A stretch of DNA of 64,000 nt, taken from NCBI RefSeq assembly GCF_002150005.2, contig NZ_MSPP01000002.1, positions 124,001 through 188,000 of the forward strand, given 5' to 3'. This stretch comes from Marivivens niveibacter (lineage in GTDB: Bacteria > Pseudomonadota > Alphaproteobacteria > Rhodobacterales > Rhodobacteraceae). The position numbers were made by a program, and so were the translations under genes. Shown piece by piece: positions 46,142 through 55,641 of this stretch (position 1 is its first letter; each line of letters begins with the position of its first letter). The notes beneath the pieces are model-generated. The model was not told the origin of the DNA. It worked only from the letters and a program-made list of their open reading frames with translations, and made no database searches.

Positions 46142-47320
46142 TTAATCGTAAAGGCATGCGCGAATAAGGGAGAGCCCTTTGCGCATCTGCTCAATCGGGG
46201 CGACCATGGCCACCCGAATGTACCCCTTGCCAGGGTTTTCGTTGTTTACATCGCGGCTGAGGTATTCGCCGGGCAATACACGCACACCGGTTTCCAGCCA
46301 CAGTTTCAGGGTCGCCTTTTCGCCGTCTGGCACAGGCAACCACAGGAAAAACCCGCCTTCGGGAATTTCAAATCCGGGCACATCGCCCAGAATTTCACGC
46401 GCAACTTCGTATTTTTCGTTATAGAGTTTGCGGTTTTCGATCACGTGGTCTTCGTCGTTCCACACGCGGGTCGACACGCGCTGGATCGGCAGCGGCAGCG
46501 GAGCCCCAGAATAGGCGCGCAGTTGACGGATACGGCGGATCGTTTCAACGCCGCCCGCCACAAAACCAGACCGCAGACCCGGCAAGTTGGACCGTTTTGA
46601 CAGCGAATGGAAAATCGTGACCCGTTCAGGATCAGCGCCCATTTCCGCAGCCATTTCCAATGCGCCCGCTGGGGCCTTGGACCGGTAGATTTCGGAATAG
46701 CATTCATCCGCGAAAATGCGGAAATCATGCTTTTCGGCCAAAGCAATCAGGTCGCGCCAATAGTCGCGGGACGCGACCGCGCCCTGCGGATTGGATGGCG
46801 AACAGATATAGGCAATCGTGGTGCGATCCAGAACGTCGGCAGGCAGGCTGTGATAATCAGGTAGGAAACCTGTTTCGGCCGTCGCAGGCACAAACACGGA
46901 TTCAGCGCCCACAGAAATCGTTGCGATCATATAGACCTGATAGAACGGGTTCGGCGTCAGGATAACAGGACGCTTGCCGTTTTTCGTTTCGGGGCACAGC
47001 GCCATTGCGGCGTTATACAGACCTTCGCGGGTGCCATTCAGCGCCATGATCTGATCGGTGCCATAGTCCACGCCGTAACGACGTTTGATCCAGCCCGAAA
47101 TCGCCTCTAGCAGCGCGGGTTCGCCGTCATTTGGCGGATATTTCGCAAAGCCGCCGATGTTCGCGGCCATCTCTTCACCAACCCACGCAGGGAATGGATG
47201 TTGCGGTTCGCCAATCGTCAACGCGATCGGTTCGCCCCCCGCTTCATGGTGGTCGAGTAGAGCCCGCAAACGCGGGAATGCGTAGTCCGCAAGGTTCGAG
47301 AACCGCTCCGGATAGATCAT
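46142..47320 (-). CDS. dapC: Class I/II aminotransferase, DapC-like
   Basis: 392 residues of a PLP fold-type I aminotransferase. Markers are LTIGEPQHPFP, YPPNDGEPALLEAI, NPFYQVY, SPSNPQGAVAS, ADECYSEIY and the lysine motif HSLSKRSNLPGLRSGF. Alphaproteobacterial proteins with this combination are usually annotated as N-succinyldiaminopimelate aminotransferase, which fits the wall theme and the dapB gene elsewhere in the window. Substrate cannot be proved from sequence. ftsK follows 12 bases later. Confidence 0.8.
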   Translation of the reverse strand: MIYPERFSNLADYAFPRLRALLDHHEAGGEPIALTIGEPQHPFPAWVGEEMAANIGGFAKYPPNDGEPALLEAISGWIKRRYGVDYGTDQIMALNGTREGLYNAAMALCPETKNGKRPVILTPNPFYQVYMIATISVGAESVFVPATAETGFLPDYHSLPADVLDRTTIAYICSPSNPQGAVASRDYWRDLIALAEKHDFRIFADECYSEIYRSKAPAGALEMAAEMGADPERVTIFHSLSKRSNLPGLRSGFVAGGVETIRRIRQLRAYSGAPLPLPIQRVSTRVWNDEDHVIENRKLYNEKYEVAREILGDVPGFEIPEGGFFLWLPVPDGEKATLKLWLETGVRVLPGEYLSRDVNNENPGKGYIRVAMVAPIEQMRKGLSLIRACLYD

Positions 47321-47441
47321 TACTGCCTCAAAGTTGCGAGATCATTAGCGTCCCGCTTTCCCCATTGATAACCCGCACAATCACGGGCTGTCCAGAAAAA
47401 CAGGCCTATACTGATGGTCTTAGGTGAATTGCATGTGGCAT

Positions 47442-48767
47442 TTAAGCCAGCGCGTGTTCCACCGCCAGCGCAATTTCCAACAGGTTTTCATCCTGATCCG
47501 CGCCCGCATTCAGCATAATGCCAGCCATAGGGACGGCGGTCGGCAAAGTGATCGAACAGCCGCCCATCAGGTTCGCAACCCGCGTGTTTCGCAGGGCCAG
47601 CAGGTTTTCGGCGACGAAATAATCGTCGTCCGTCAGCAGCCGTTCGACATTTGGCGCTCCAATAGGCGAAGACGGCATGATCACGGCGTCATAGTCCGCC
47701 GTTTCGTCCTGATATGCGGCGCGGATATTCCACAGCGTGTCCCAGCCGCGCAAATAATCGACCGCGCTGAAATCCGCACCAGGGCGGATGCGTTTTAGGA
47801 TCTGGTGGTACATTTTGTCGGGATCAGATTCGATGATGTACTGCCATTCGGCATAAGCATCGACGGTATACAGCATCCCCGCCAGTTCGAACGCGTAGTG
47901 CATTGGATCGAATTCGATGTGATCCACCGAGGCTCCAGCCGCCTGCAATTTTTCAATAGCATCATCAAACGCCCGGCGCTGTTCTGGGCGGACATCCTCC
48001 ATCGCGATGGTATCTAAAACCGCAAAGCGCAGATTTTTGATATCTTTTTCCATAACCTGCCCCCCCTGCCCTGCCATGGCGGCGGTCAACAGCGCGGCAT
48101 CTTCAACGGAACGGCACAGCGGGCCGACCGTATCGAACGTCTTGCATAGCGGCACCACACCGCCCAGTGACAGCCGCCCATGGGTCGTTTTGAACCCGAC
48201 CAGATTATTCCACGCCGATGGCACGCGCACAGACCCGCCCGTATCCGACCCGATCCCAGCCGCAGCCAATCCAAACGCGACCGAGGCCGCAGCCCCCGAC
48301 GATGACCCACCGGGCGCCGCACTGTGATCATGCACGTTCGGCGGCGTTTGGGTCACGGGGTTTACGCCTAACCCGCTAAAGGCGATTTCGGTCATATGAG
48401 TTTTGCCCAAACACACCAGCCCCGCCGCAGTTGCGGCCGCCAGAACATCGGCATCCTGTTCGGGCGTGCGGCCCGCCAAATAGGCTGTGCCAGCTTCGGT
48501 CGGAGTGCCTGCGCTATCAAATAGATCCTTCCAACTGATCGGAACGCCATCCAAAGGCGACAACCGTTTGCCCGCTTTCGCGCGGGCACTTGAGGCTTGG
48601 GCTTCGGCCATGGCGCGATCTGCGGTGACGCGGGCATAGATGCGATCCGAGAATTCATGGCTGGCAATCGCGTCCAGATAGACCCGCGTCAGGTCAACAG
48701 GATCAATCGCACCATTTTCAATGCCGCGCCCCAATTCGGCCGCTGTCATCCATCGCCAATCTTGCAT
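47442..48767 (-). CDS. Amidase signature family enzyme
   Basis: 441 residues. The Ser-cisSer-Lys triad region is intact: PLDGVPISWKD (Lys80), APGGSSSGAAASVA (Ser loop at 153-158) and GIGSDTGGSVRVPSAWNN (nucleophile Ser179). The family includes GatA and many amide hydrolases; gatB and gatC are not here, so this is probably a stand-alone amidase with unknown substrate. It is divergent from the UbiH-type gene. Confidence 0.92.
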   Translation of the reverse strand: MQDWRWMTAAELGRGIENGAIDPVDLTRVYLDAIASHEFSDRIYARVTADRAMAEAQASSARAKAGKRLSPLDGVPISWKDLFDSAGTPTEAGTAYLAGRTPEQDADVLAAATAAGLVCLGKTHMTEIAFSGLGVNPVTQTPPNVHDHSAAPGGSSSGAAASVAFGLAAAGIGSDTGGSVRVPSAWNNLVGFKTTHGRLSLGGVVPLCKTFDTVGPLCRSVEDAALLTAAMAGQGGQVMEKDIKNLRFAVLDTIAMEDVRPEQRRAFDDAIEKLQAAGASVDHIEFDPMHYAFELAGMLYTVDAYAEWQYIIESDPDKMYHQILKRIRPGADFSAVDYLRGWDTLWNIRAAYQDETADYDAVIMPSSPIGAPNVERLLTDDDYFVAENLLALRNTRVANLMGGCSITLPTAVPMAGIMLNAGADQDENLLEIALAVEHALA

Positions 48768-48849
48768 GATCCGTTCCTTTCGTCAGAAACCATAGGCTAG
48801 ACCGCCGATGTCGCATGGACAATCCCGCCAATCCGACCATATTTCCCCT

Positions 48850-50064
48850 ATGACCCATGACCACGATATCCTGATCGTTGGCGGCGGCCTGAACGGCCCC
48901 GCGCTTGCCCTTGCTGCGGCCCATATCGGCCTGACCGTTGGCGTGATCGACGCTGTGCCGATTAACGTGCATACCGACCCCGATTTTGACGGGCGATCCT
49001 ATGCGCTGGCGCTGTCATCCGTGCGACTGCTGCGCAACATCGGCCTATGGGGCGCGCTGGCAGATACCGCGCAGCCAATGTTGGAAATCAAAGTCACCGA
49101 CGGCCACGCAGGCCAAGGCCCCGCGCCATGGATGATGCATTTCGACCACGCTGAAATCGAAGAAGGCCCAATGGGTTACATGGTCGAAGACCGCCATTTG
49201 CGTCCCGCGCTGATCAACGCGATGCAGGCGTCGGAGCGGATCACTATTTACGCCCCCGACACTGTGGTGGCCCAAGAAACCACCGACAGCACCGCGTCTG
49301 TCACATTGTCTTCTGGCAAAGTGCTGACCGCTTCGTTGTTGGTCGGCGCGGACGGCCGTAAATCGGGCACAGCCGAACGTGCTGGCATTAAACGCACAGG
49401 CTGGGGATACGGACAGACGGCTATTGTCTGCGCTGTGGAACATGAATTGCCCAACAACGGCGTCGCACATCAGTTTTTCATGCCACACGGGCCGCTCGCG
49501 ATCCTGCCGCTGAAAGGCAACAAATCATCAATCGTCTGGAGCGAAACCGACGCCCGCGCTGCCCGATGCGCGGCCATGTCCGATGATGAATTTATCGAGG
49601 AACTCAAGCCCGCCTTTGGCAGCTTCCTTGGTCCGATCAAATTGGCAGGGAAACGGTTCACCTATCCACTGGGCCTGACGCTGGCCAATTCGTTTATCGC
49701 AGATCGTATCGCTCTGATTGGCGATGCGGCGCACGGGATGCACCCAATCGCGGGTCAGGGCTTGAACGCAGGTTTGCGCGATATCGCAGCACTGGCCGAC
49801 GTTCTACGCGATGCCCGCCACAGGGGCCAAGATATCGGCGGCGCATTGGTTTTGAAAAACTACCAACAGTGGCGCCGGTTCGATACGGCCACATTGGCGA
49901 TGGCGACCGATACGTTCAACAGACTGTTTTCCAACGACAACCCGCTGCTTCGCACGATCCGCGATCTGGGCATGGGCGCTGTGAATGCGATGCCGAAACT
50001 GCGCCGCAACTTCATCCGCGAAGCCGCCGGACTAACCGGCGACCTACCCAGCTTGATGCGCTAG
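48850..50064 (+). CDS. UbiH/UbiF/VisC/COQ6-family FAD-dependent hydroxylase
   Basis: 404 residues from the ATG at 48850 (an upstream ATG at 48808 is possible). The N-terminal FAD motif is DILIVGGGLNGPALALAAAHIG; DGRSYALALSS and the C-terminal GDAAHGMHPIAGQGLNAGLRD are diagnostic of ubiquinone-biosynthesis monooxygenases. It should hydroxylate the ring of a ubiquinone precursor. Which ring position is attacked cannot be told from sequence, so no symbol is assigned. Confidence 0.92.
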   Translation: MTHDHDILIVGGGLNGPALALAAAHIGLTVGVIDAVPINVHTDPDFDGRSYALALSSVRLLRNIGLWGALADTAQPMLEIKVTDGHAGQGPAPWMMHFDHAEIEEGPMGYMVEDRHLRPALINAMQASERITIYAPDTVVAQETTDSTASVTLSSGKVLTASLLVGADGRKSGTAERAGIKRTGWGYGQTAIVCAVEHELPNNGVAHQFFMPHGPLAILPLKGNKSSIVWSETDARAARCAAMSDDEFIEELKPAFGSFLGPIKLAGKRFTYPLGLTLANSFIADRIALIGDAAHGMHPIAGQGLNAGLRDIAALADVLRDARHRGQDIGGALVLKNYQQWRRFDTATLAMATDTFNRLFSNDNPLLRTIRDLGMGAVNAMPKLRRNFIREAAGLTGDLPSLMR

Positions 50065-50065
50065 A

Positions 50066-50245
50066 TCAGTCGATCTGGCGCGCCTCATCCACCAGCATCA
50101 CAGGAATGCCATTGCGGATTGGGAACGCCAGTTTCGCGGCCTCGGAAATCAGTTCTTGTTTTTCGGCGTCATAAGTCAGGCGGGACTGAGTTTGCGGGCA
50201 CACCAGCGCCTCTACCATTTTGGGATCAAACAACATGTCGGTCAT
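50066..50245 (-). CDS. Trm112-like small protein
   Basis: 59 residues, reading [18 protein letters not shown] and then [18 protein letters not shown] to the end VDEARQID. The pattern matches bacterial Trm112/YcaR proteins, in which the domain ends with a FPIR(N/D)GIP(V/I)ML strand. Eukaryotic Trm112 activates methyltransferases; bacterial partners are mostly unknown. It starts in an ATGA overlap with the LON-domain gene and ends one base after the UbiH-type stop in the opposite direction. Confidence 0.88.
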   Translation of the reverse strand: MTDMLFDPKMVEALVCPQTQSRLTYDAEKQELISEAAKLAFPIRNGIPVMLVDEARQID

Positions 50246-50868
50246 TGCAGGTTCTCGTCTCCGCCCCCATGCAGGGCATAAGTCATCAATGTAATCAGCG
50301 TTTCGCGCCGTTCAGATATGGTCGGCGCTTCTAACAACGCTTGGCGGTCTTCAGGCTCAAACGGGCATAACATCGACAGCGAATTGATCAATAGCTCATC
50401 GTCCGCTTCGCGCAGCCCGTCCCAGTCTGTTGATAGGCCGCGATCTTCGAAAAATCGACGAAGCAATTTTAGCAATTCAGGACGATCCATAGCTGAATCG
50501 TGTTCTGCATCGCCCAAATCACGATCAAACCCGTCAAAGGATACGTCAAACCGGCGATAGGGCGTGAAACCTTCGATTTCTTCGCCCAGTCGGAAACGCG
50601 ACACACCAGTTAGGGTGATCATGTAACGACCATCGTCTGTTTCCGAAAACGCTGTCAAACGGCCAGCGCAACCAATCTTATGCAACCCACGCGTGCCATT
50701 TGGCTGAACCATCCCGATCAAACGATGGGGTGTTTTCATCACGTCTTCGATCATCGCAAGATAGCGCGGTTCAAAGATGTGGAGCGGCAACTTTGCCCGA
50801 GGCAGCATCAGTGCGCCGGGCAAAGGAAAGACAGGTATCGTCTGCGGTAAGTCGGCAATGTTCCTCAT
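50242..50868 (-). CDS. LON-substrate-binding-domain protein
   Basis: 208 residues from the ATG at 50868. The domain begins [39 protein letters not shown] and contains IGMVQPNG and VSRFRLGEE, as in the N-terminal domain of Lon. There is no ATPase or protease part, so it is a stand-alone domain protein of unknown function. It is in one transcription unit with the cnoX gene upstream (27-base gap) and the Trm112-like gene downstream. Confidence 0.9.
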   Translation of the reverse strand: MRNIADLPQTIPVFPLPGALMLPRAKLPLHIFEPRYLAMIEDVMKTPHRLIGMVQPNGTRGLHKIGCAGRLTAFSETDDGRYMITLTGVSRFRLGEEIEGFTPYRRFDVSFDGFDRDLGDAEHDSAMDRPELLKLLRRFFEDRGLSTDWDGLREADDELLINSLSMLCPFEPEDRQALLEAPTISERRETLITLMTYALHGGGDENLQ

Positions 50869-50895
50869 TATCCGCAACGTAGGTCGCCCCAGATG

Positions 50896-51801
50896 TTAGG
50901 CAAATATCATGGACGACAATTTGCGACGTCCATTCAGCACAACAGGATCATTCGGCTTTAGCGCGTCGAAAATCTGGAACAGCTGCGCTTTGGCCGCGCC
51001 GTCATTCCACTCGCGATCCATTTTGAACATGGTCAGCAACTGATCAACAGCGCCTTCGACATCACCTGCCGCGTGCATGGCTTGGGCCAGATCCAAACGC
51101 GCCTGCATGTCGGACGGGTCTGCGTCCACTTTGGCCTGCAATTCGGCGACGGGACCTGCCTTTTCGGCCTGACGCGCAAGTGCAATTTGCGCAAAGGCAG
51201 CTTCAATCGGGGCGGCGTTCGAAATTTTTGCGGGTGCGCCATTCAGCACGGCTTCTGCCTCGTCAACTTTGCCCATTGCCAGCGTTGCGCGGGCCAAACC
51301 GCCAAAGGCTGCGGCGTTTTCAGGTTCTTCGCCGATCACAGCCGAAAAGATTGCCGCAGCGCTTTCTGCGTCGCCTTCGGCCAGAATGTTTTCAGCCTCT
51401 TCCAGCGCGGCCTCTAGGCCCTCTGCACCGCCCATAGCGGACAGTTTGTTTACGAATTCGGACAATTGGCTGGGCGATACGGCGCCCTGAAAACCGTCAA
51501 CGGGCTGGCCCTGCCAGAACGCGTAAACGGTCGGCACGGATTGAACGCGCAGCTGGCCCGCGATCATCTGGTTTTCGTCAACATTGACCTTGACCATTTT
51601 AACCTTGCCGCCTGCGTCGCGCACTGCGGCCTCTAGCTGAGGCATCAGGGTTTTACATGGACCACACCAAGGTGCCCAGAAATCCACGATCACAGGCACC
51701 TCTATGGACATCTCGACGACGTCTTGCATAAAGGTCTGGTCGGTCGTGTCTTTGATCAGATCGTCCGCTGCGGCTTGCGGCTGTCCACCTAGTTCGAGCA
51801 T
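50896..51801 (-). CDS. cnoX: Thioredoxin-TPR chaperedoxin CnoX
   Basis: 301 residues. An N-terminal thioredoxin domain has the intact WCGPC site (Cys46, Cys49) with VDFWAP and the cis-proline segment RVQSVPTVYAF; the C-terminal half is alpha-helical TPR-like (EEAENILAEGDAESAAAIFSAVI and repeats). This is the YbbN/CnoX architecture, a holdase that hands substrates to GroEL. E. coli CnoX lost its CxxC, while alphaproteobacterial proteins such as this one keep it and may reduce clients. Confidence 0.9.
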   Translation of the reverse strand: MLELGGQPQAAADDLIKDTTDQTFMQDVVEMSIEVPVIVDFWAPWCGPCKTLMPQLEAAVRDAGGKVKMVKVNVDENQMIAGQLRVQSVPTVYAFWQGQPVDGFQGAVSPSQLSEFVNKLSAMGGAEGLEAALEEAENILAEGDAESAAAIFSAVIGEEPENAAAFGGLARATLAMGKVDEAEAVLNGAPAKISNAAPIEAAFAQIALARQAEKAGPVAELQAKVDADPSDMQARLDLAQAMHAAGDVEGAVDQLLTMFKMDREWNDGAAKAQLFQIFDALKPNDPVVLNGRRKLSSMIFA

Positions 51802-51879
51802 CTCGCCCTCCGATTAAATATGTTGCCTCATATATGAGGAGGGCAGCGGGCAATGACAACCGCCGCCCGTCAGGTTCAA

Positions 51880-52668
51880 TTACAGATCAAATGTCGCGAA
51901 AACCGGCGCATGGTCGCTGGGCTGTTCCCAACCGCGTACCTCGCGGCGGATGCGGCTGGAATGGGCCGCGTTGGAAATATCAGGCGTGGACCAGATGTGA
52001 TCCAAACGGCGGCCTTTGTCCGCGGCATCCCAATCTTTGGCGCGATAGGACCACCACGAATACAGACGCCCATCAGAAATGTCCTGACGCGTGATGTCGA
52101 CCCAATTTGCCGACTCTTGTACTTGCGCCAGATGTTCGACCTCGATCGGGGTGTGGCTGACCACCTTGAGCAGTTTTTTGTGATCCCAAACGTCGTCTTC
52201 GCGGGGCGCAATGTTGAAATCGCCTACGATCACCGTTTTTTCAGGCTTGGTCGCGTGGAAATAGTCCCGCATTTCGGTTAGGTAATCCAACTTCTGACCG
52301 AACTTTTCGTTCTTTTCGCGGTTCGGTTCATCGCCGCCCGCTGGGATATAGAAATTGTGGACGATAACGCCATTTTCCAAACGTCCTGCGATGTGGCGGG
52401 CGTGGTTCAGGGATGCGAAATCCTGACTGTCGGATTCTTCCATCGGGATTTTGGATAGGATCGCCACGCCGTTGTATCCCTTTTGGCCACGCGCAACCAT
52501 GTAGTCATAGCCCAGCGCCTTGAACGCATCGAACGGGATTTTTTCCACGGGGCTTTTGCATTCCTGCAGACATAGAACATCGGGCGTATCTTCGGTCAGC
52601 AGGCGCGACACCAATGCCTCGCGCAGACGCACAGAGTTAATATTCCAAGTCGCAAGAGAAAAAGTCAT
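51880..52668 (-). CDS. xth: Exodeoxyribonuclease III
   Basis: 262 residues from the ATG at 52668 (GGAGCTGATC upstream). The exonuclease III fold shows LATWNINSVRLRE, LCLQECKSP (metal Glu), NFYIPAGGDEPNR, VIVGDFNIAP and DHIWSTPD ... QPSDHAPVFATFDL (catalytic Asp-His). It is an AP endonuclease and 3' repair nuclease. It is divergent from the first of the two paralogous secreted proteins with 60 bases between. Confidence 0.95.
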   Translation of the reverse strand: MTFSLATWNINSVRLREALVSRLLTEDTPDVLCLQECKSPVEKIPFDAFKALGYDYMVARGQKGYNGVAILSKIPMEESDSQDFASLNHARHIAGRLENGVIVHNFYIPAGGDEPNREKNEKFGQKLDYLTEMRDYFHATKPEKTVIVGDFNIAPREDDVWDHKKLLKVVSHTPIEVEHLAQVQESANWVDITRQDISDGRLYSWWSYRAKDWDAADKGRRLDHIWSTPDISNAAHSSRIRREVRGWEQPSDHAPVFATFDL

Positions 52669-52728
52669 GATCAGCTCCGATATTTGCGATACTCCTATCA
52701 ACTCAGACTTTGTTTCAAAAGAGTTGTT

Positions 52729-53652
52729 ATGACCCGAATTCCATTGGCAGTCGCCACATGTTGTGTCGTCGGAACCAGCGCCAACGCATTACCGGATGGT
52801 AGCTATCTTATCTCATCGGGCATTTTTGATCCCGTCGCAGCCACCCCGCGCTATGTCCATATCGACGTGAATGGCAATGAAATAGATGCCACTTTTTTGG
52901 CGTTCTTTTCACCAGACTCTTACACCTGCCACACAACCGAATTGTGCACTGCGATCTGGCCAGGTTTACATATGGAACTGACCGATGACGGCATTATCGC
53001 GACACGCACGCGCAGCGATATGATCAGCACCAGTAACGCGTTATTAAACAGCGATATGGCGGACGATCTGTTGTATATCGGGCCGCTGGTGAATTTCCTG
53101 AAAACGGCCGAACTGGACGATGATCGCATCCATCCAATGTCACGCGACACCGCATTGGGTTTGCGCGGTTTGATCATGTCGCTAGATGTATCGGTCAGCG
53201 CCTTGGGCGGTTGCGACATTCGGCAGTTGTCACAGATTGAGGAAGAAGGCATGACGGGTCGCCTGCAAAACGCGTTAGCCTATTTTCGTTACCAAGCCGA
53301 ACTGGCCGACCTGCATTATCTGCTATCACCACACGAGCTAATGACCGAGGCAGAATTGGATGCAGCGCGCGCCAAACAGCTCCCGATACGCACCCGCATG
53401 ACCGTTTTGGGCATGATTACAGCCGAAACGGCAAAAATCGGGGATTTCGACACTGCGGTAGAGTCAGTTATTGAAGCGCCATTTATAGCAGCCATGCTGG
53501 ATCAATCCGGTCTGACAGCTGACGATATTATCGCGCTTGTGCCTGATTTTATGCCCGACGGCATAGCCTACTATCAAAATGTCGTTGCTCTAAAGCGATC
53601 AAATACCGACATCGTCGAAGCGGTCTGCGCTGACATCACATTGGGGCTATGA
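52729..53652 (+). CDS. Secreted protein of unknown function, paralogue 1
   Basis: 307 residues from the ATG at 52729. A signal peptide (TRIPLAVATCCVVGTSANA) should be cut before LPDG. The mature chain contains exactly four cysteines (TCHTTELC, GGCDI and AVCADI), all matched in the following gene, so two disulfides are likely in the periplasm or outside. About 36 of the first 61 mature residues are identical to paralogue 2, including ATPRYVH and EIDATF, and both end in DITLGL. I do not recognise the family. Confidence 0.75.
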   Translation: MTRIPLAVATCCVVGTSANALPDGSYLISSGIFDPVAATPRYVHIDVNGNEIDATFLAFFSPDSYTCHTTELCTAIWPGLHMELTDDGIIATRTRSDMISTSNALLNSDMADDLLYIGPLVNFLKTAELDDDRIHPMSRDTALGLRGLIMSLDVSVSALGGCDIRQLSQIEEEGMTGRLQNALAYFRYQAELADLHYLLSPHELMTEAELDAARAKQLPIRTRMTVLGMITAETAKIGDFDTAVESVIEAPFIAAMLDQSGLTADDIIALVPDFMPDGIAYYQNVVALKRSNTDIVEAVCADITLGL

Positions 53653-53757
53653 CGCGAACGGACCCTTAGCAGTAGGGGACCATCCGTTTGCACTCTGAAC
53701 GCGAGTCATTTTTTTGGTAGACGGTTGAGCGGGTGGAGCCTGTGACAAAGGCCAAAG

Positions 53758-54669
53758 ATGCGTAGATTATTGACTGCTTTGATGATGATGTGGGCCTCGA
53801 CCGTGTCGGCATATCAATTACCCGATGGCGGCTTTCTGGTGTCGACCACTATATTCGACACGACCAAAGCAACGCCCCGATATGTTCATTTGCAGGTATC
53901 GGGTGGCGAAATAGATGCAACATTTATCGCCTTTTATCTGCCCGACTATTCGACCTGCCAACAAGCTCGCATGTGTTTTGGCATTTGGCAGGGACTGCAC
54001 CTATCTCCTGATGCGAACGGCATTTATAGGGCCGAACGGAAACGCACAGATGCCATCAGCACCGTTAGCATGTTCCCGGATTTGGGTTACACGGATGACG
54101 ATCTATATATCCGGCCGCTAGAACGGTTTCTTAACAAGCTGACATACGGCGACACGCGTATTTCCCGGCTCAGCCTGCCTAATGCGTTGCGCTTGCGTGC
54201 AATGGTTCTGGCGCTAGATGTATCAGTGAATGATATGGCGGGCTGTGAAATCGCCCAAATGTCGCTCATCGAACGTATCGGCGGCTATGCGCCTCTGGAC
54301 GATGCGTTGGACGTGTTCAATTACATCGCAATTCTAAACTATCGCAAAGCCCAATTAGAAACGGCACTGCAAATGTTGGGCGTAGATAGCTGGACAGCCA
54401 ACCAGATGGGGCAGCTATACGGGCGCCCAGCGACAGCGGTACGCGTAGCGATGGCCCTACGCGGCGAAGCACATGACCAAGGCAACCCTGTCGAAGAGCC
54501 CTATAACGGTATTTTTGCCGACAGCCCGTTCACATTTGAAGAGGTGATCGCCCCCGTCGCCGATCAACTGGACGGCGCCGCAAGGTATCTGCGGGAATTC
54601 GAACGTATGATGGAAAACCAGGTTTTTATCGCGGATGCCTTGTGTAACGATATCACGCTAGGCCTTTAA
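53758..54669 (+). CDS. Secreted protein of unknown function, paralogue 2
   Basis: 303 residues with a signal peptide (RRLLTALMMMWASTVSA). The mature protein starts YQLPDGGFLVSTTIFD and repeats the pattern of the gene before it: ATPRYVH, EIDATF, TCQQARMC, IWQGLH, ALDVSV, AGCEI and the end LCNDITLGL. The N-terminal 60 residues, the middle (ALxLR..., xLDVSV) and the C-terminal ten are conserved, while the region from about 190 to 270 has diverged. Probably an ancient tandem duplication. Confidence 0.75.
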   Translation: MRRLLTALMMMWASTVSAYQLPDGGFLVSTTIFDTTKATPRYVHLQVSGGEIDATFIAFYLPDYSTCQQARMCFGIWQGLHLSPDANGIYRAERKRTDAISTVSMFPDLGYTDDDLYIRPLERFLNKLTYGDTRISRLSLPNALRLRAMVLALDVSVNDMAGCEIAQMSLIERIGGYAPLDDALDVFNYIAILNYRKAQLETALQMLGVDSWTANQMGQLYGRPATAVRVAMALRGEAHDQGNPVEEPYNGIFADSPFTFEEVIAPVADQLDGAARYLREFERMMENQVFIADALCNDITLGL

Positions 54670-54671
54670 CA

Positions 54672-54702
54672 AAAAAAGCCCCCGCAAAAGTCCGCGGGGG
54701 CA
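54672..54702 (-). terminator. Terminator for the leftward response-regulator transcript
   Basis: An eight-base GC stem (54678-54685 with 54694-54701) is followed on the minus strand by seven T. It lies about 90 bases beyond the response-regulator stop and directly behind the stop of paralogue 2. Confidence 0.85.
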
Positions 54703-54792
54703 AGTCCAACAGGGAGGATGGTGACTTGACCCCGCCACCAGGGGAGCTCTTCAATTTTAACGACAGTGCGTTTGGTTTGTTTAACCCTAGGG

Positions 54793-55479
54793 TCAGACCA
54801 CCAATCGGTAACCGCCGCTTTCTGTAACCAACAAACGCGCATTGGACGGATCTGGTTCCACCTTTTGGCGCAGTCGGTAGATGTGAGTTTCCAACGTGTG
54901 GGTCGTCACACCGGCATTGTAGCCCCAAACTTCGTGTAACAAGACATCGCGCGGTACCACGTGATCCGTCGATCGGTACAAGAATTTGAGGATATTGGTT
55001 TCCTTCTCAGTCAACCGTACTTTCTTTTCGTCCTCTGTGACTAGCAATTTCTGTGCCGGTTGGAACGTATATGGCCCAATTTGGAAAATTGCGTCTTCAG
55101 ATTGTTCATGCGTCCGCAGCTGCGCACGGATACGCGCCAGCAAGACAGGGAACTTGAACGGTTTGGTCACATAGTCATTTGCGCCCGCATCCAGACCCAA
55201 AATCGTATCGCTGTCAGTGTCATGCCCGGTCAGCATCAAGATAGGACATTTCACGCCCTGTTTGCGCATCACTTTGCACAATTCGCGGCCATCCGTGTCG
55301 GGCAGGCCTACGTCCAAAATGACCAGATCATAGATGCCTTCCCTTACGCGGATCAGGCCATCATGACCGTTTCCGGCTTCGAACACGTCGAACTCTTCGG
55401 TCATGATTAGCTGTTCACCCAACGCTTCGCGCAGGTCTTCGTCATCATCTACCAGTAGTATTCGTTTGAGCTGTGCCAT
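54793..55479 (-). CDS. OmpR-family response regulator, CenR-like
   Basis: 228 residues from the ATG at 55479. The receiver domain has LLVDDDEDLRE, the phospho-acceptor in VILDVGLPDTDGRE, and Lys in DYVTKPFKF. The winged-helix output domain reads RLTEKETNILKFLYRS ... EVWGYNAGVTTHTLETHIYRLRQKVE. The sequence resembles CenR, the regulator that with kinase CenK controls envelope integrity in alphaproteobacteria. No kinase gene is adjacent. Confidence is high for the family and moderate for CenR. Confidence 0.88.
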   Translation of the reverse strand: MAQLKRILLVDDDEDLREALGEQLIMTEEFDVFEAGNGHDGLIRVREGIYDLVILDVGLPDTDGRELCKVMRKQGVKCPILMLTGHDTDSDTILGLDAGANDYVTKPFKFPVLLARIRAQLRTHEQSEDAIFQIGPYTFQPAQKLLVTEDEKKVRLTEKETNILKFLYRSTDHVVPRDVLLHEVWGYNAGVTTHTLETHIYRLRQKVEPDPSNARLLVTESGGYRLVV

Positions 55480-55641
55480 TTGTATATCGGCCTCCTTCAC
55501 GTCTACTTGATCATCTGTGACCTGATACGGACGGCGGCAAGGTTTCCGTCAATAAATCACGCGGACGTGTCAAAATTGCGCCTAATGTTTCAATTCCTGA
55601 CAATTGGCCCTAATTAGATGCCAACAACAAAAGGCAGCCCC

